Source of the DNA: Blastococcus fimeti
Lineage (GTDB): Bacteria; Actinomycetota; Actinomycetes; Mycobacteriales; Geodermatophilaceae
Assembly: GCA_900102115.1 (NCBI GenBank)
Contig: FNAW01000002.1
Location: forward strand, 806,001 to 870,000
Length of the DNA stretch: 64,000 nucleotides
Direction of reading: 5' to 3'
Position numbers and translations under genes: made by a program. Under the pieces are notes generated by a model. It was not told where the DNA came from, did not search any database, and saw only the letters and a program-made list of their open reading frames with translations. This document shows positions 1 through 9,258 of the stretch, in pieces. The first letter of the stretch is position 1. Every line of letters begins with the position of its first letter.

Positions 1-248
1 CGATGTGACCTGTCCCTCCCCACCGGTGGGACCACGCGGGCGCTCCGTCTGGTTGAGTACTAGATACCGGCGCCGCCCTCGCTCATCCTGAGCGGCAGGA
101 ATCGACGTCGGGCTGAGGCTGCGCCACCTTGGTGCGCCCGGCTGACCGACGTCTCGCCGACGATGCGAGCCCGCCCTGCCCCCGTGCAGTCGTGCCGGCG
201 CTCGCGTTCGCGAGGTGGAGTGCAGCCACCGAACGTCGAAGGACTCCC
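1..248 (+). promoter_or_regulatory. long leader / upstream region of the DEAD-box helicase gene
   Basis: No convincing gene is seen here. The segment holds a 12-bp palindrome (CCCACCGGTGGG, 19-30) and an A/T-containing patch around 55-66 that could hold a -10 element. If transcription starts there the helicase mRNA would carry a leader of about 180 nt. Long structured leaders are known for cold-inducible RNA helicase genes of other bacteria; whether this is one is inference. Reading frames crossing this stretch are extensions of the helicase frame or its shadows. Confidence 0.35.
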
Positions 249-1874
249 TTGACCTCCAGCACCAACCACTCCCCCGCCTCCGCCGCCTCCTCGGACGGCG
301 GCCCCCGCCGCCGTCGCGGTGGCCGTGGCCGCGGTGCGGGCACCCGCCCCGCCGGCGAGCCGGGCTCGCAGGACCAGCAGCAGGACCGTCCGGTGCCCAC
401 CCCCGCGCCGGCTCCCGTCGTCGTCCCCGTCGGGGCCGACGCCACCGTGCTGCCCACCGACACCACCTTCGAGGCGCTGGGCGTCCCCGCCCCCCTCGTC
501 GAGGTGCTCACCGGCAGCGGGATCACCGCGCCGTTCCCGATCCAGGTCGCGACCCTGCCCGACAGCCTCGGCGGCCGGGACGTCCTCGGCCGCGGCCGCA
601 CCGGCTCGGGCAAGACCCTCGCCTTCAGCATCCCGCTGGTGGCCCGCCTGGCCGCCTCGGACAGCAAGCGTCAGCCGAAGCGCCCCCGCTCGCTGATCCT
701 CGTGCCGACCCGCGAGCTGGCCAACCAGGTCGCCGCCGTCGTCGACCCGATGGCCCGCGCGCTCGGCATGCGCACCACCACGATCTTCGGTGGCGTCGGC
801 CAGAACCCGCAGGTCCAGGCGCTCTCGCAGGGTGTCGACGTCGTCATCGCCTGCCCCGGCCGGCTCGAGGACCTCATCCAGCAGGGCCACTGCGACCTCG
901 GCGCCATCGAGGTCACCATCCTCGACGAGGCCGACCACATGGCCGACCTGGGCTTCCTGCCCGGCGTCAAGCGGATCATGGACCGCACTCCGAAGGTCGG
1001 CCAGCGGATGCTCTTCTCCGCCACGCTGGACAACGGCGTGGACATCCTGGTCAAGCGCTACCTCAGCAGCCCGGTCACGCACTCGGTCGACCCGGCCGTC
1101 GCCCCGGTCAGCACCATGACCCACCACGTCTTCCACGTGCAGACCGCCGACAAGCCCGAGGTCGTGCGCCAGCTCGCCTCGGGTCTCGGCCGCAGCGTGC
1201 TGTTCACCCGCACCAAGCACCAGGCGAAGAAGCTGGCCAAGCAGCTCACCGCGCAGGGCATCCCCGCCGTCGACCTGCACGGCAACCTGAGCCAGAACGC
1301 CCGCGAGCGCAACCTCGAGGCGTTCAGCAACGGCTCGACCCGGGTGCTGTGCGCCACCGACATCGCCGCCCGCGGCATCCACGTCGACGACGTCGCCCTG
1401 GTCGTGCACGTCGACCCGCCGACCGAGCACAAGGCCTACCTGCACCGCTCGGGCCGCACCGCCCGCGCCGGTGCCGGCGGCATCGTCGTCACCATCACCA
1501 CCCCGGACATGGTCGGCGAGGTGCGCACCCTGACCCGTCAGGCCGGCATCAACCCGCTGGTCAGCAAGGTCGCCCCCGGTGCGCCGCTGCTCGAGGAGCT
1601 CACCGGTCCGCCGGCGCCCTTCGTCGAGCCCGCGCCCGTGGTGGAGCAGCAGCCGCAGGGCAACGGCGGCGGACGTCGTCGTGGCGCCGGTGGCGGCGGT
1701 GGCGGTCGCGGCACCTCCTCGGCCAAGCCGGCCTCCGGTGGCCGTGGCGGTTCGGGGAGCTCGGGCGGTTCCGGCCGCTCGTCCGGCCCGGCCCGCACCC
1801 GCGCCGAGCTCGCCGCCCGCGCCGGCTCCTCGTCGGCAGCGTCGTTCAGCGCCGGCTCGCGCCGGGGCCGCTGA
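249..1874 (+). CDS. DEAD-box ATP-dependent RNA helicase
   Basis: ATP-dependent RNA remodelling enzyme, cytoplasmic, probably acting in mRNA decay or ribosome assembly. All core motifs are visible: Q-motif region (PFPIQ), motif I (GSGKT, about residue 118), PTRELA, DEAD (about residue 225), SAT, ARGIHV and HRSGRTARAG. A TTG start at 249 preceded by a GAAGGA-like Shine-Dalgarno gives 541 aa; the frame stays open further upstream, but that part is low-complexity and less protein-like. The N-terminus (RRRRGGRGRG) and a roughly 70-residue C-terminal Gly/Arg/Ser-rich tail resemble RGG-type RNA-binding extensions. A 14-bp hairpin follows the stop. Helicase identity is certain; the subfamily (RhlE/DeaD) is not. 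Confidence 0.95.
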   Translation: MTSSTNHSPASAASSDGGPRRRRGGRGRGAGTRPAGEPGSQDQQQDRPVPTPAPAPVVVPVGADATVLPTDTTFEALGVPAPLVEVLTGSGITAPFPIQVATLPDSLGGRDVLGRGRTGSGKTLAFSIPLVARLAASDSKRQPKRPRSLILVPTRELANQVAAVVDPMARALGMRTTTIFGGVGQNPQVQALSQGVDVVIACPGRLEDLIQQGHCDLGAIEVTILDEADHMADLGFLPGVKRIMDRTPKVGQRMLFSATLDNGVDILVKRYLSSPVTHSVDPAVAPVSTMTHHVFHVQTADKPEVVRQLASGLGRSVLFTRTKHQAKKLAKQLTAQGIPAVDLHGNLSQNARERNLEAFSNGSTRVLCATDIAARGIHVDDVALVVHVDPPTEHKAYLHRSGRTARAGAGGIVVTITTPDMVGEVRTLTRQAGINPLVSKVAPGAPLLEELTGPPAPFVEPAPVVEQQPQGNGGGRRRGAGGGGGGRGTSSAKPASGGRGGSGSSGGSGRSSGPARTRAELAARAGSSSAASFSAGSRRGR

Positions 1875-1878
1875 CCCC

Positions 1879-1910
1879 AGCGGTGGGGCGCCCGCGGGCG
1901 CCCCACCGCT
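1879..1910 (+). terminator. strong hairpin terminator after the helicase gene
   Basis: Perfect 14-bp inverted repeat (arms 1879-1892 and 1897-1910) with a CGCG loop, 4 nt after the helicase stop codon. There is no clear U-tract, which is common for actinobacterial intrinsic terminators. Confidence 0.75.
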
Positions 1911-1948
1911 GCACGATTGACCGGAGCGGTGCTGGGCACTGCGCTTCC

Positions 1949-2473
1949 ATGCTGAAGCTGCCCATCACCCTGTCCGAGATCGCCCCCCGCATCAGCGCCG
2001 GCGCCTTCATCCTCAACAGCGGGCTCGGCAAGCGCGGGGCCGACGAGGAGACCGCGGCCGGGATGCACGGATTCGCCGCGGGCACCTACCCCTTCCTGAA
2101 GTCGGTGCCGCCGCAGCAGTTCGCGCAGGGGCTGGCCACCACCGAGATCGTCCTCGGCGCCGCCCTGCTCACCCCGTTCGTGCCGACCTTCGTCGCCGGT
2201 GCCGCGCTCACCGCCTTCTCCGGTGGCCTGCTGGGCCTCTATCTGAAGACGCCCGGGATGCGGAAGCCCGGCAGCCTCGCCCCTACCGAGCAGGGGCTGG
2301 CCGTGGCCAAGGACAGCTGGCTCGTCGGCATCGGCATCGGGCTGATGACCCGCGGGCTGATCGAGCGCCGCCCCCGCGTGACGGTCAAGAAGGCCACCAA
2401 GCTGGCGAGCAAGCAGGCCAAGCAGGCCGCGAAGGACGCCCGTCGCGAGGGCAAGGCCGCCGCCCGGTCCTGA
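1949..2473 (+). CDS. DoxX-like integral membrane protein
   Basis: 174 aa from the ATG at 1949. Hydrophobic stretches near residues 60-100 (TTEIVLGAALLTPFVPTF, GAALTAFSGGLLGLYL) and about residue 125 (WLVGIGIGLMTRGL) suggest three or four membrane segments. The C-terminus is a Lys/Ala-rich basic helix (KKATKLASKQAKQAAK). The pattern, including the early SAGAFILNSGLGK segment, resembles DoxX/DoxD-type small membrane proteins; the substrate or function is unknown. It stands alone between the helicase terminator and a leaderless small gene. Confidence 0.75.
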   Translation: MLKLPITLSEIAPRISAGAFILNSGLGKRGADEETAAGMHGFAAGTYPFLKSVPPQQFAQGLATTEIVLGAALLTPFVPTFVAGAALTAFSGGLLGLYLKTPGMRKPGSLAPTEQGLAVAKDSWLVGIGIGLMTRGLIERRPRVTVKKATKLASKQAKQAAKDARREGKAAARS

Positions 2474-2499
2474 CCACGGGGGTCGCTACGGTCGGGGTC

Positions 2500-2847
2500 A
2501 TGGCCACGATCGAGACGACGACCGCGACCCTGCACGTCCGCCTGACCCGGTTCGAGAAGTTCTTCGGCCTGCTGCGTGACCTCGAGGTGCCCCGCTCGGC
2601 GGTCACGGCCGTGGAGGCGGAGCCCGCCGGGCTGGCCGCCGTCCGCGGGCTGCGCGCCCCGGGCCTGGGCCTGCCCGGGGTGCGGGCCATCGGCACGTGG
2701 CGCCGCCGGGGCGAGAAGTCCTACGTCTCGGTGCGGCGGAACCAGCCGGCGGTGCGGATCAGGCTCACCGGCCAGCGCTACGACACCGTGCTCGTCGGCA
2801 CCGACGACGCGGTCGGGGTCGCGGCCGCCCTGCGCAGCGGCGGCTGA
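2500..2847 (+). CDS. hypothetical protein, 115 aa
   Basis: Small soluble protein of unknown function. It reads as a compact alpha/beta domain with many beta-like alternations (TATLHVRLTRFEKF, SYVSVRRNQPAVRIRL, YDTVLVGTDDA), which resembles a PH-like fold, but no catalytic motif is evident. The ATG lies 7 nt after a TACGGT hexamer (2487-2492), so the mRNA is probably leaderless. It ends just before the convergent sugar isomerase gene. Confidence 0.7.
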   Translation: MATIETTTATLHVRLTRFEKFFGLLRDLEVPRSAVTAVEAEPAGLAAVRGLRAPGLGLPGVRAIGTWRRRGEKSYVSVRRNQPAVRIRLTGQRYDTVLVGTDDAVGVAAALRSGG

Positions 2848-2863
2848 CCCCGACCGGCGTCGG

Positions 2864-3871
2864 TCAGTTCCCGCTGGCGAAGGCGGCGTCGAACGCCGCG
2901 GCCGGCGGGTCGAACGCCAGCCGGCGCACGAACTCCAGCGCCTCGGGGGCACCGACCAGGCGGTCCATGCCGGCGTCCTCCCACTCCACCGAGATGGGCC
3001 CGTCGTAGCCGATCGTGTTGAGCATCCGGAAGCACGCCTCCCACGGGACGTCGCCGTGCCCGGTGGAGACGAAGTCCCAGCCGCGGCGCGGGTCGGCCCA
3101 CGGCAGGTGCGAGCCCATCCGGCCGTTGCGGCCGTTGCCCACCTGCTTCTTCGCGTCCTTGCAGTCGACGTGGTAGATCCGGTCCTTGAAATCCCAGATG
3201 AAGCTGACCGGGTCCAGGTCCTGCCAGACGAAGTGCGACGGGTCCCAGTTCAGGCCGAAGGCCTCCCGGTGCCCGATGGCCTCCATGGTGCGGACCGTCG
3301 TCCAGTAGTCGTAGGCGATCTCGCTCGGGTGCACCTCGTGCGCGAACCGCACACCCACCTCGTCGAAGACGTCGAGGATCGGGTTCCAGCGGTCGGCGAA
3401 GTCGCGGTAGCCGTCCTCGATCATCGGCTCCGGCACCGGCGGGAACATCGCCACGGTCTTCCAGATCTTCGACCCGGTGAAGCCGACGACGACGTCCACA
3501 CCGAGGGCACGCGCCGCCCGCGCGGTCAGCTTCATCTCCTCGGCCGCCCGCTGCCGGACGCCCTCCGGGTCGCCGTCGCCCCACACCCGCGGGTGCACCA
3601 TGCCGCGGTGCCGCTCGTCGATCGGGTCGTCGCAGACGGCCTGGCCGTTGAGGTGGTTGGAGATGGCGAAGACCTGCAGGCCGTGGCGCTTCAGCAGGTC
3701 CAGCTTCTCCTGCGCGTACGAGTCGTCGGTCGCGGCCCGCTCGACGTCGAGGTGGTCACCCCAGCAGGCGATCTCCAGGCCGTCGTAGCCCCACCCGGAC
3801 GCCAGCCGGCACACCTCCTCGAACGGCAGGTCGGCCCACTGGCCGGTGAACAGCGTGACGGGGCGCGGCAT
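2864..3871 (-). CDS. sugar phosphate isomerase/epimerase (TIM barrel)
   Basis: 335-aa xylose-isomerase-like TIM-barrel protein. It starts [20 protein letters not shown] and carries acidic/His metal-site candidates in [17 protein letters not shown] and [11 protein letters not shown], consistent with the AP_endonuc_2 fold of sugar isomerases and epimerases. Its start overlaps the stop of the upstream Gfo/Idh/MocA gene by one base (TGATG), so the two are translationally coupled. Such pairs usually interconvert or oxidise an imported polyol or sugar; the exact substrate cannot be read from the sequence. It is the last gene of the minus-strand sugar array. Confidence 0.88.
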   Translation of the reverse strand: MPRPVTLFTGQWADLPFEEVCRLASGWGYDGLEIACWGDHLDVERAATDDSYAQEKLDLLKRHGLQVFAISNHLNGQAVCDDPIDERHRGMVHPRVWGDGDPEGVRQRAAEEMKLTARAARALGVDVVVGFTGSKIWKTVAMFPPVPEPMIEDGYRDFADRWNPILDVFDEVGVRFAHEVHPSEIAYDYWTTVRTMEAIGHREAFGLNWDPSHFVWQDLDPVSFIWDFKDRIYHVDCKDAKKQVGNGRNGRMGSHLPWADPRRGWDFVSTGHGDVPWEACFRMLNTIGYDGPISVEWEDAGMDRLVGAPEALEFVRRLAFDPPAAAFDAAFASGN

Positions 3872-5046
3872 CAGTCGTCTCCTGGGATCTGGGTCCAGCG
3901 GGCCCGGTCGGCAGCGCTGCGCTCGACGGCGTCGAGCACCAGCTGCACCTGCAGCCCGTCGGCGAAGGACGGCGCGGGGTCCGCGCCCTGGGCGATGGCG
4001 GTCACCAGGTCGACGACCTGGTGGGTGAAGCCGTGCTCGTACCCCAGCCCGTGCCCGGCCGGCCACCAGTGGCCGACGTAGGGGTGCCCGGGCTCGGTGA
4101 CGACGATCCGGCGGAAGCCGGCGGTCTCGCCGGGCTCGTCGCCGTCGAAGAAGTGCAGGACGTTCATGTCCTCGAAGTCGAAGGCGAGACTGCCGCGCGA
4201 ACCGTTGATCTCGATCCGGATGGCGTTCTTCCGGCCGAGCGCGAACCGGGTCGCCTCGAACACGCCGAGCGCGCCACCGGTGAAGCGGCCGGTGAAGACG
4301 GCCGCGTCGTCGACGGTGACGGTGCCCGTCCCCTCCCCCGCGACGCCGGCGAGCGAGCCGGCCTCGGCCGGGAGCGGGCGCTCCTTGACGAAGGTCTCCA
4401 GGAGCGCGCTGACGCCGGTGAGCCGCTCGCCGGTGATGTGCTGGGTGAGGTCGACGATGTGCGCGCCGATGTCGCCGAGCGCGCCCGAGCCGGCCTTGTC
4501 CTTCTCCAGCCGCCACGACATCGGCGCGGTCGGGTCGGCGATCCAGTCCTGCAGGTACTGGGCACGGACGTGGCGGATCTGCCCGAGCCGGCCCTCGGCG
4601 ACCAGCTGCCGGGCCAGTCCGATGGCCGGCACCCGGCGGTAGGTGAAGCCCACCATCGAGCGGACGCCGTGGGCGGCGGCCTTCGCCGCGGCGTCGGCCA
4701 TGGCCCGGGCCTGGGCGACGGTGTTGGCCAGCGGCTTCTCGCACAGCACGTGCTTGCCCGCCTCGAGCGCGGCGATCGCGATCTCGGCGTGCGTGTCACC
4801 GGGGGTGCAGACGTCGACCAGGTCGACGTCGTCGCGCTCGATCACCCGGCGCCAGTCGGTCTCGGTGCTCGACCAGCCGAGCTTGGCGGCGGCCGCGGCG
4901 ACCGCGGCCTGGTTGCGGCCGGCGAGCACGGTGAGCTCCGGCCGGAGCGGGAGGTCGAAGAAGTGGGGGGCGGTGCGCCAGGCCTGGGAGTGGGCGGCGC
5001 CCATGAACGCGTAGCCGATGAGGCCGACGCCGAGCGTGCGGGGCAT
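3871..5046 (-). CDS. Gfo/Idh/MocA-family oxidoreductase
   Basis: 391-aa NAD(P)-dependent sugar or polyol dehydrogenase. An N-terminal Rossmann fold ([18 protein letters not shown]), the family EKP motif (CEKPLANT, about residue 95) and a C-terminal alpha/beta domain with [10 protein letters not shown] mark the family, which includes inositol 2-dehydrogenase and glucose-fructose oxidoreductase. The ATG at 5046 follows a usable purine-rich site. It is coupled to the downstream TIM-barrel isomerase and follows the binding-protein gene after a 70-bp gap containing a hairpin. The likely role is first oxidation of the imported sugar (inference). Confidence 0.9.
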   Translation of the reverse strand: MPRTLGVGLIGYAFMGAAHSQAWRTAPHFFDLPLRPELTVLAGRNQAAVAAAAAKLGWSSTETDWRRVIERDDVDLVDVCTPGDTHAEIAIAALEAGKHVLCEKPLANTVAQARAMADAAAKAAAHGVRSMVGFTYRRVPAIGLARQLVAEGRLGQIRHVRAQYLQDWIADPTAPMSWRLEKDKAGSGALGDIGAHIVDLTQHITGERLTGVSALLETFVKERPLPAEAGSLAGVAGEGTGTVTVDDAAVFTGRFTGGALGVFEATRFALGRKNAIRIEINGSRGSLAFDFEDMNVLHFFDGDEPGETAGFRRIVVTEPGHPYVGHWWPAGHGLGYEHGFTHQVVDLVTAIAQGADPAPSFADGLQVQLVLDAVERSAADRARWTQIPGDD

Positions 5047-5071
5047 GGAGGCTCCTGGGTGGAGCGGAGCC

Positions 5072-5099
5072 GCCGGGCGGGTGCGAGCACCCACCCGGC
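5072..5099 (-). terminator. intercistronic hairpin downstream of the binding-protein gene
   Basis: Thirteen-base arms 5072-5084 and 5087-5099 pair with one G-U wobble on the minus-strand RNA; the real loop is about 4 nt. It lies between the stop of the binding-protein gene and the start of the oxidoreductase gene. It could act as a partial terminator or an RNA-stability element. Confidence 0.55.
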
Positions 5100-5116
5100 A
5101 GCTCCGGATCAGTCGA

Positions 5117-6169
5117 TCAGGACTCGAACGCGGCGTCGAGGAACTGGTCGACGTTGTCGGCGGTGACCACCGGCGCGTTGAGCACGATCTCGCGCGGCAC
5201 ACCCTGGGAGTTCAGGTCCGAGATGCCCTTGCCCTGGGCGATGAGCCGGGCCAGCCGGACACCGTCGGCCGCCTGGGTGTGCGGGTAGATGACGGTCGCC
5301 TTGAGGACGGAGTCGCCCGCCTCGATGGCCCGCATCGCGTTCGCCGAGCCGGCGCCGCCGACCATGATGAACTCGTCGCGGCCGGCGTTCTCGATGGCGG
5401 CCAGGACGCCGACGCCCTGGTCGTCGTCGTGGTTCCACAGGGCGTCGATCTGCGGTGCGGCCTGCAGGAGGTTGGCCGCCTCGGCCTCACCGGACTCGAC
5501 GGTGAACTCTGCCGCGACGCGGTTGCTCACCTCGAGGCCGCAGTCGGCCAGCGCGTCGGCGAAGCCCTGGCTGCGGTCCTGCGTGAGCGGCAGCGAGTCG
5601 ATGCCGGCGATCTCGGCGACGACGGCGTCGGGCTGGTCGCCCAGCTCCTCGCAGATGTAGGTGCCGGCCGAGACGCCCATGCCGTAGTTGTCGCCCAGGA
5701 TCGTGGCGCGGGCGGCGAAGGGGCTGTTGAACTCGCGGTCGACGTTGATGACCGGGATGCCGGCCTCCATCGCCTGGAGCGCGACCGGCGTCAGGGCGTC
5801 GCCGTCGAAGGGCAGCAGCACGATGGCGTCGACGCCGTCGTTGATGAAGGTCTCGACCTGGCTGATCTGGGTGCCGACGTCGTTGGTGCCCTCGGCGACG
5901 CGGAGCTCGACGTCGTCGTACTCCTCGTCGACGGCGCGCGCGGCCTCGGTGATGCCGGCCATCCAGCCGTGGTCGGCCGCGGGGGCGGAGAAGCCGATGA
6001 CGACGTTGTCGCCCTCTTCGTCGTTGTCGCTGGCGGCGGCGTTGCCGCCACCGTCGCCCGAGCTCTCCGGCTCGTTGCTGGTGCAACCGGCGACCAGGGC
6101 GCCGGCGCTCATCAGGGCGACCGCGGTGTAGGTCATCCGGCGGAAGGGACGCTGCCTCGCTGCAGACAT
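5117..6169 (-). CDS. sugar ABC transporter substrate-binding lipoprotein
   Basis: 350-aa periplasmic-binding-protein-like (RbsB class) receptor anchored to the outer face of the membrane. A basic N-terminus, hydrophobic h-region and lipobox LVAGC give lipidation at Cys29, followed by an acidic Ser/Gly linker. The two-lobe core includes IGFSAPAADHGWMAGI, VDAIVLLPFDGDAL and PVINVDREF, typical of pentose/hexose-binding proteins. The ATG at 6169 has a GAGGAG site. Unusually it follows the ATPase and permease genes rather than preceding them, with hairpins on both sides. The ligand is unknown; xylose or another pentose/polyol is plausible from context. Confidence 0.92.
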   Translation of the reverse strand: MSAARQRPFRRMTYTAVALMSAGALVAGCTSNEPESSGDGGGNAAASDNDEEGDNVVIGFSAPAADHGWMAGITEAARAVDEEYDDVELRVAEGTNDVGTQISQVETFINDGVDAIVLLPFDGDALTPVALQAMEAGIPVINVDREFNSPFAARATILGDNYGMGVSAGTYICEELGDQPDAVVAEIAGIDSLPLTQDRSQGFADALADCGLEVSNRVAAEFTVESGEAEAANLLQAAPQIDALWNHDDDQGVGVLAAIENAGRDEFIMVGGAGSANAMRAIEAGDSVLKATVIYPHTQAADGVRLARLIAQGKGISDLNSQGVPREIVLNAPVVTADNVDQFLDAAFES

Positions 6170-6288
6170 GGAGATCTCCTCGGGGGTGTTCGCCTCCCTG
6201 GCTGGACCGCCAGGTCGTCGGGCTGGTCGGGACGTGCGGGTGGAGGTGCGGGGTCCGGCGGGCGGGGCGCCCGTCGGGGTGGTGCTGG

Positions 6289-6323
6289 CCGGGGTGCGGC
6301 GGTGAGAGGTCACCGCACCCCGG
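6289..6323 (-). terminator. intercistronic hairpin between permease and binding-protein genes
   Basis: Imperfect inverted repeat directly after the permease stop: CCGGGGTGCGG...TGA (from 6289) pairs with TCACCGCACCCCGG (6310-6323), with a 3-nt bulge. Together with the 5072-5099 hairpin it brackets the binding-protein cistron, suggesting segmental expression of that gene. Confidence 0.5.
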
Positions 6324-7496
6324 TCAGGTCGTGGGCGCGCCGGGCCGGGCGCCGCCGGGGCCGCCGGGCTCGCTGGTGCCGCCGGAGACCGCTCCGGCCG
6401 GGCTGCCCTGGATCAGGCCGCCGCCGGCGGGGCCGTCACCTGGTCGGCGGAAGGTGAAGCTGCCCGTGGCCAGACGCTGCTGGAGCAGGACGGCGGCGAC
6501 GATGATCACGCCGCGCGCCACGGCCTGTGCCGAGCTGGACAGGTCGTTGAGCGTGAAGACGTTGCCCAGCGTGAAGAAGATGATCACGCCGAGGACGGTG
6601 CCCACGATCGTGCCCCGGCCGCCGATCAGCAGCGTGCCGCCGATGACGACCGCGGCGATCGCCTCCAGCTCCCAGAGCGTGCCGTGCGTCGAGCTGCCGG
6701 TGGTCGTCCGGCCCATGATCATCACGGCGGCGATGCCGCAGGTGATGCCGGAGAGGACGTAGAGCTTCACCGTGTGCCGCTGCACCCGGATGCCGGCGAG
6801 CCGGGCGGCCTCGGCGTTGCCGCCGACGGCGAAGGTGCGGCGGCCGAACGTGGTGCGGTTCAGCAGCACCCAGCCCGCGACGGCCACCAGCGCGAAGATG
6901 ATGACCAGCGTCGGGATGCCCAGCACGTCGCCGGAGAAGAAGTCGAGGAACGCGCTGTCCCGCACGATCTGCGTCCGCCGGTTGGCGATGATCTCGGCGA
7001 GGCCCCGGGCCGCGGTGAGCATGGCCAGGGTGGCGATGAAGGCAGCGAGCTTGCCGTAGGCGATCACCACGCCGTTCACCAGGCCGGCGACCGCGCCGAC
7101 GGCCAGCGCGGTGAACACCATGACGATCCAGTGGACGTCCTCGGCCAGCTGCTGCGTGGCCAGGGTCGTGGCCCACACCGACGACAGCGCCGCGATCGCG
7201 CCGACGGACAGGTCGATCCCGCCGCCGATGATCACGAAGGTCATGCCGATGCTGACCACGCCGACGATCGACGCCCCGCGCAGGATCGTCAGGACGTTGT
7301 CGACGTCGGCGAAGCGGTCCCCGGCGGTGATCAGGCCGACGGCGCAGAGGATGGCCAGCGCGACGACGAGGCCGAGGTTGCGGCCGACCGGCCCGGACAT
7401 GAAGCCCGGCCCCTTGCCGGCGTCCCGCCCGTCGCCGGCCGGCGCCGCGGACACGTCGGTCACGCCTCCGGTCGTCGCCGTGGTGCTGCTGCTCAT
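6324..7496 (-). CDS. sugar ABC transporter permease (RbsC-like)
   Basis: 390-aa inner-membrane permease with about ten hydrophobic segments. The RbsC/XylH-family signature near the ATPase contact loop (GGNAEAARLAGIRV) and segments such as GGGIDLSVGAIAALSS are clear. The N-terminal 40 residues are a Thr/Ala/Gly-rich cytoplasmic tail and the last 35 residues are Gly/Pro-rich. Its ATG overlaps the stop of the ATPase gene by four bases (ATGA), so the two are coupled. It forms the channel of the importer with the flanking ATPase and binding protein. Confidence 0.92.
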   Translation of the reverse strand: MSSSTTATTGGVTDVSAAPAGDGRDAGKGPGFMSGPVGRNLGLVVALAILCAVGLITAGDRFADVDNVLTILRGASIVGVVSIGMTFVIIGGGIDLSVGAIAALSSVWATTLATQQLAEDVHWIVMVFTALAVGAVAGLVNGVVIAYGKLAAFIATLAMLTAARGLAEIIANRRTQIVRDSAFLDFFSGDVLGIPTLVIIFALVAVAGWVLLNRTTFGRRTFAVGGNAEAARLAGIRVQRHTVKLYVLSGITCGIAAVMIMGRTTTGSSTHGTLWELEAIAAVVIGGTLLIGGRGTIVGTVLGVIIFFTLGNVFTLNDLSSSAQAVARGVIIVAAVLLQQRLATGSFTFRRPGDGPAGGGLIQGSPAGAVSGGTSEPGGPGGARPGAPTT

Positions 7497-9073
7497 GCCA
7501 CGTCCCCTTCGTGCTGCATCGTTGCCACCGGGGTGCCCCGGTGGGCGGTCCCCTGCATGACCAGGTCGAGCACCCGGTGCTCGTCGAGCGCCTCGGCCCG
7601 CTCCTCGGCGACGACCGCGCCGTCGGCGATCACCAGCACGCGGTCGGCCAGCCCCAGGACCTCGGGGATTTCGCTGGAGACGACGACCACGGCAACGCCG
7701 CGGTCGGCGAGGTCGCGCACCAGTGCGTAGATCTCCGAGCGGGCACCGACGTCGACACCGCGGGTGGGCTCGTCGAGGAGCAGCACGCGGCAGTCGCGCA
7801 GCAGCCAGCGGGCCAGGACGACCTTCTGCTGGTTGCCGCCGGACAGGGTGCGGACCTCGCGGTCGACGTCGGCCGGGCGTACGTCCAGCGAGCGGGTCAG
7901 CTCCTGGGCCGCGGAGCGCTCGGCGCCGCGGGCGAGGAAGCCGCCGCGCGCGAAGCGGGCCAGGCTGGAGATGCTGATGTTCCGGGAGACGGAGTCACCG
8001 AGCAGCAGCGCCTGGCTCTTGCGCTCCTCCGGCGCCAGCCCGACCCCGGCGGCGACCGTGCTGCCGACGTCGCCGTTGCGCAGCTTCTTGCCGCCGACGC
8101 GGACGGTGCCGGCGCTGGCGCGGCGGGCCCCGAAGACGGTCTCGAGGATCTCGGAACGCCCGGCACCGACCAGACCGGCCAGGCCGAGGATCTCGCCGGG
8201 GCGGACGCTGAAGCTGACGTCGCTGAAGCTGCCCCGCAGTCCCAGCCCCTCGACCTCGAGCAGCGGCGCCTCGTCGCGGGCGACCTCGGCACGGCGCTCC
8301 GGGAAGACGTACTCGATGGTGCGGCCGGTCATCAGCGTGATGACCTCGCGGGTCGGCGTCTCGCGGGCGGGGAGCCCGGTGGCGACGGTGCTGCCGTCCT
8401 TGAGGACGGTGATCCGGTCGCCGACCTGGCGGATCTCCTCCAGCCGGTGGGAGATGTAGACGACGGCGACGTCGTGGGCGGTGAGGTCGCGGACGACGGC
8501 GAAGAGCCGCTCCACCTCCTCGTTGTCCAGGACCGCGGACGGCTCGTCCATGACGATGAGCCGGGCGTCCTGCGACAGCGCGCGGGCGATGCTGACCATC
8601 TGCTGCGACGCGGCCGAGAGGGAGCCGACCTCGGCGGTGGCCCGGATCTCGGGGTGGCCGAGCCGGGTGAGCAGCTGGGACGCCGCCTTGTTCGCCGCTG
8701 CCGGGCGGGTGATGCCGAACCGCGACTGCTCGCGGCCCAGGAAGATGTTGTCGGCCACCGTGAGGCCGGAGACCAGGTCGAGCTCCTGGTAGATCGTGGC
8801 GATGCCCAGGGTCATGGCCGCCTGGGGGCTGCCGAGGGTGACCTCCTCGCCGCGCCAGGTGATCCGGCCGGCGTCGGGCTGGTGCGCCCCGGCCAGCACC
8901 TTGATGAGGGTCGACTTGCCGGCGCCGTTCTGGCCGAGCAGGCAGTGCACCTCACCGGCGCGCACGTCGAGGTCGACGCCGTCGAGCGCGCGCACACCCG
9001 GGAACGTCTTGACGATGCCGTGCATCTCCAGCAGCGGGGTGCCCCCGACGGCCGGGCGATCCGGTTCGGTCAC
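7493..9073 (-). CDS. sugar ABC transporter ATP-binding protein (RbsA-like, two NBDs)
   Basis: 526-aa tandem ATPase energising monosaccharide import. The first domain has Walker A GQNGAGKST, a diverged signature (LSAASQQMV) and Walker B LIVMDEPSAVL. The second has a degenerate Walker A (GLVGAGRSE), a canonical LSGGNQQKV signature and LLLDEPTRGVD, the usual asymmetric RbsA/MglA arrangement. I chose the GTG at 9073 because TGGAGA lies just upstream; an ATG at 9109 in the same frame (MINGEQKSG) is the alternative. It overlaps the permease start by four bases. Confidence 0.92.
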   Translation of the reverse strand: MTEPDRPAVGGTPLLEMHGIVKTFPGVRALDGVDLDVRAGEVHCLLGQNGAGKSTLIKVLAGAHQPDAGRITWRGEEVTLGSPQAAMTLGIATIYQELDLVSGLTVADNIFLGREQSRFGITRPAAANKAASQLLTRLGHPEIRATAEVGSLSAASQQMVSIARALSQDARLIVMDEPSAVLDNEEVERLFAVVRDLTAHDVAVVYISHRLEEIRQVGDRITVLKDGSTVATGLPARETPTREVITLMTGRTIEYVFPERRAEVARDEAPLLEVEGLGLRGSFSDVSFSVRPGEILGLAGLVGAGRSEILETVFGARRASAGTVRVGGKKLRNGDVGSTVAAGVGLAPEERKSQALLLGDSVSRNISISSLARFARGGFLARGAERSAAQELTRSLDVRPADVDREVRTLSGGNQQKVVLARWLLRDCRVLLLDEPTRGVDVGARSEIYALVRDLADRGVAVVVVSSEIPEVLGLADRVLVIADGAVVAEERAEALDEHRVLDLVMQGTAHRGTPVATMQHEGDVA

Positions 9074-9258
9074 GCGTCGTTCTCCAGACTTTTGCTCACC
9101 GTTGATCATTAGTCGGTTGAGGCAGCAACATATGAGGGCGGTCACACGCGGTCAAGAGCCACGGCCGCCGCGTTTACCGAACCGAGACACGCACGACTCG
9201 CGGGCGTCGCACGGGCGCCCTGCCCGGATGGGCGTCGGGCGGGAAGTGACCGGCCGGG

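Noticed and set aside
60..1445. 461-codon open frame on the minus strand opposite the helicase
   Set aside because: Composition is Gly/Asp/Arg-biased with no domain; it is the GC-rich antisense shadow of the helicase gene.
5018..6457. 479-codon forward frame opposite the binding-protein and permease genes
   Set aside because: Antisense shadow; the lipoprotein signal and RbsB features are on the minus strand.
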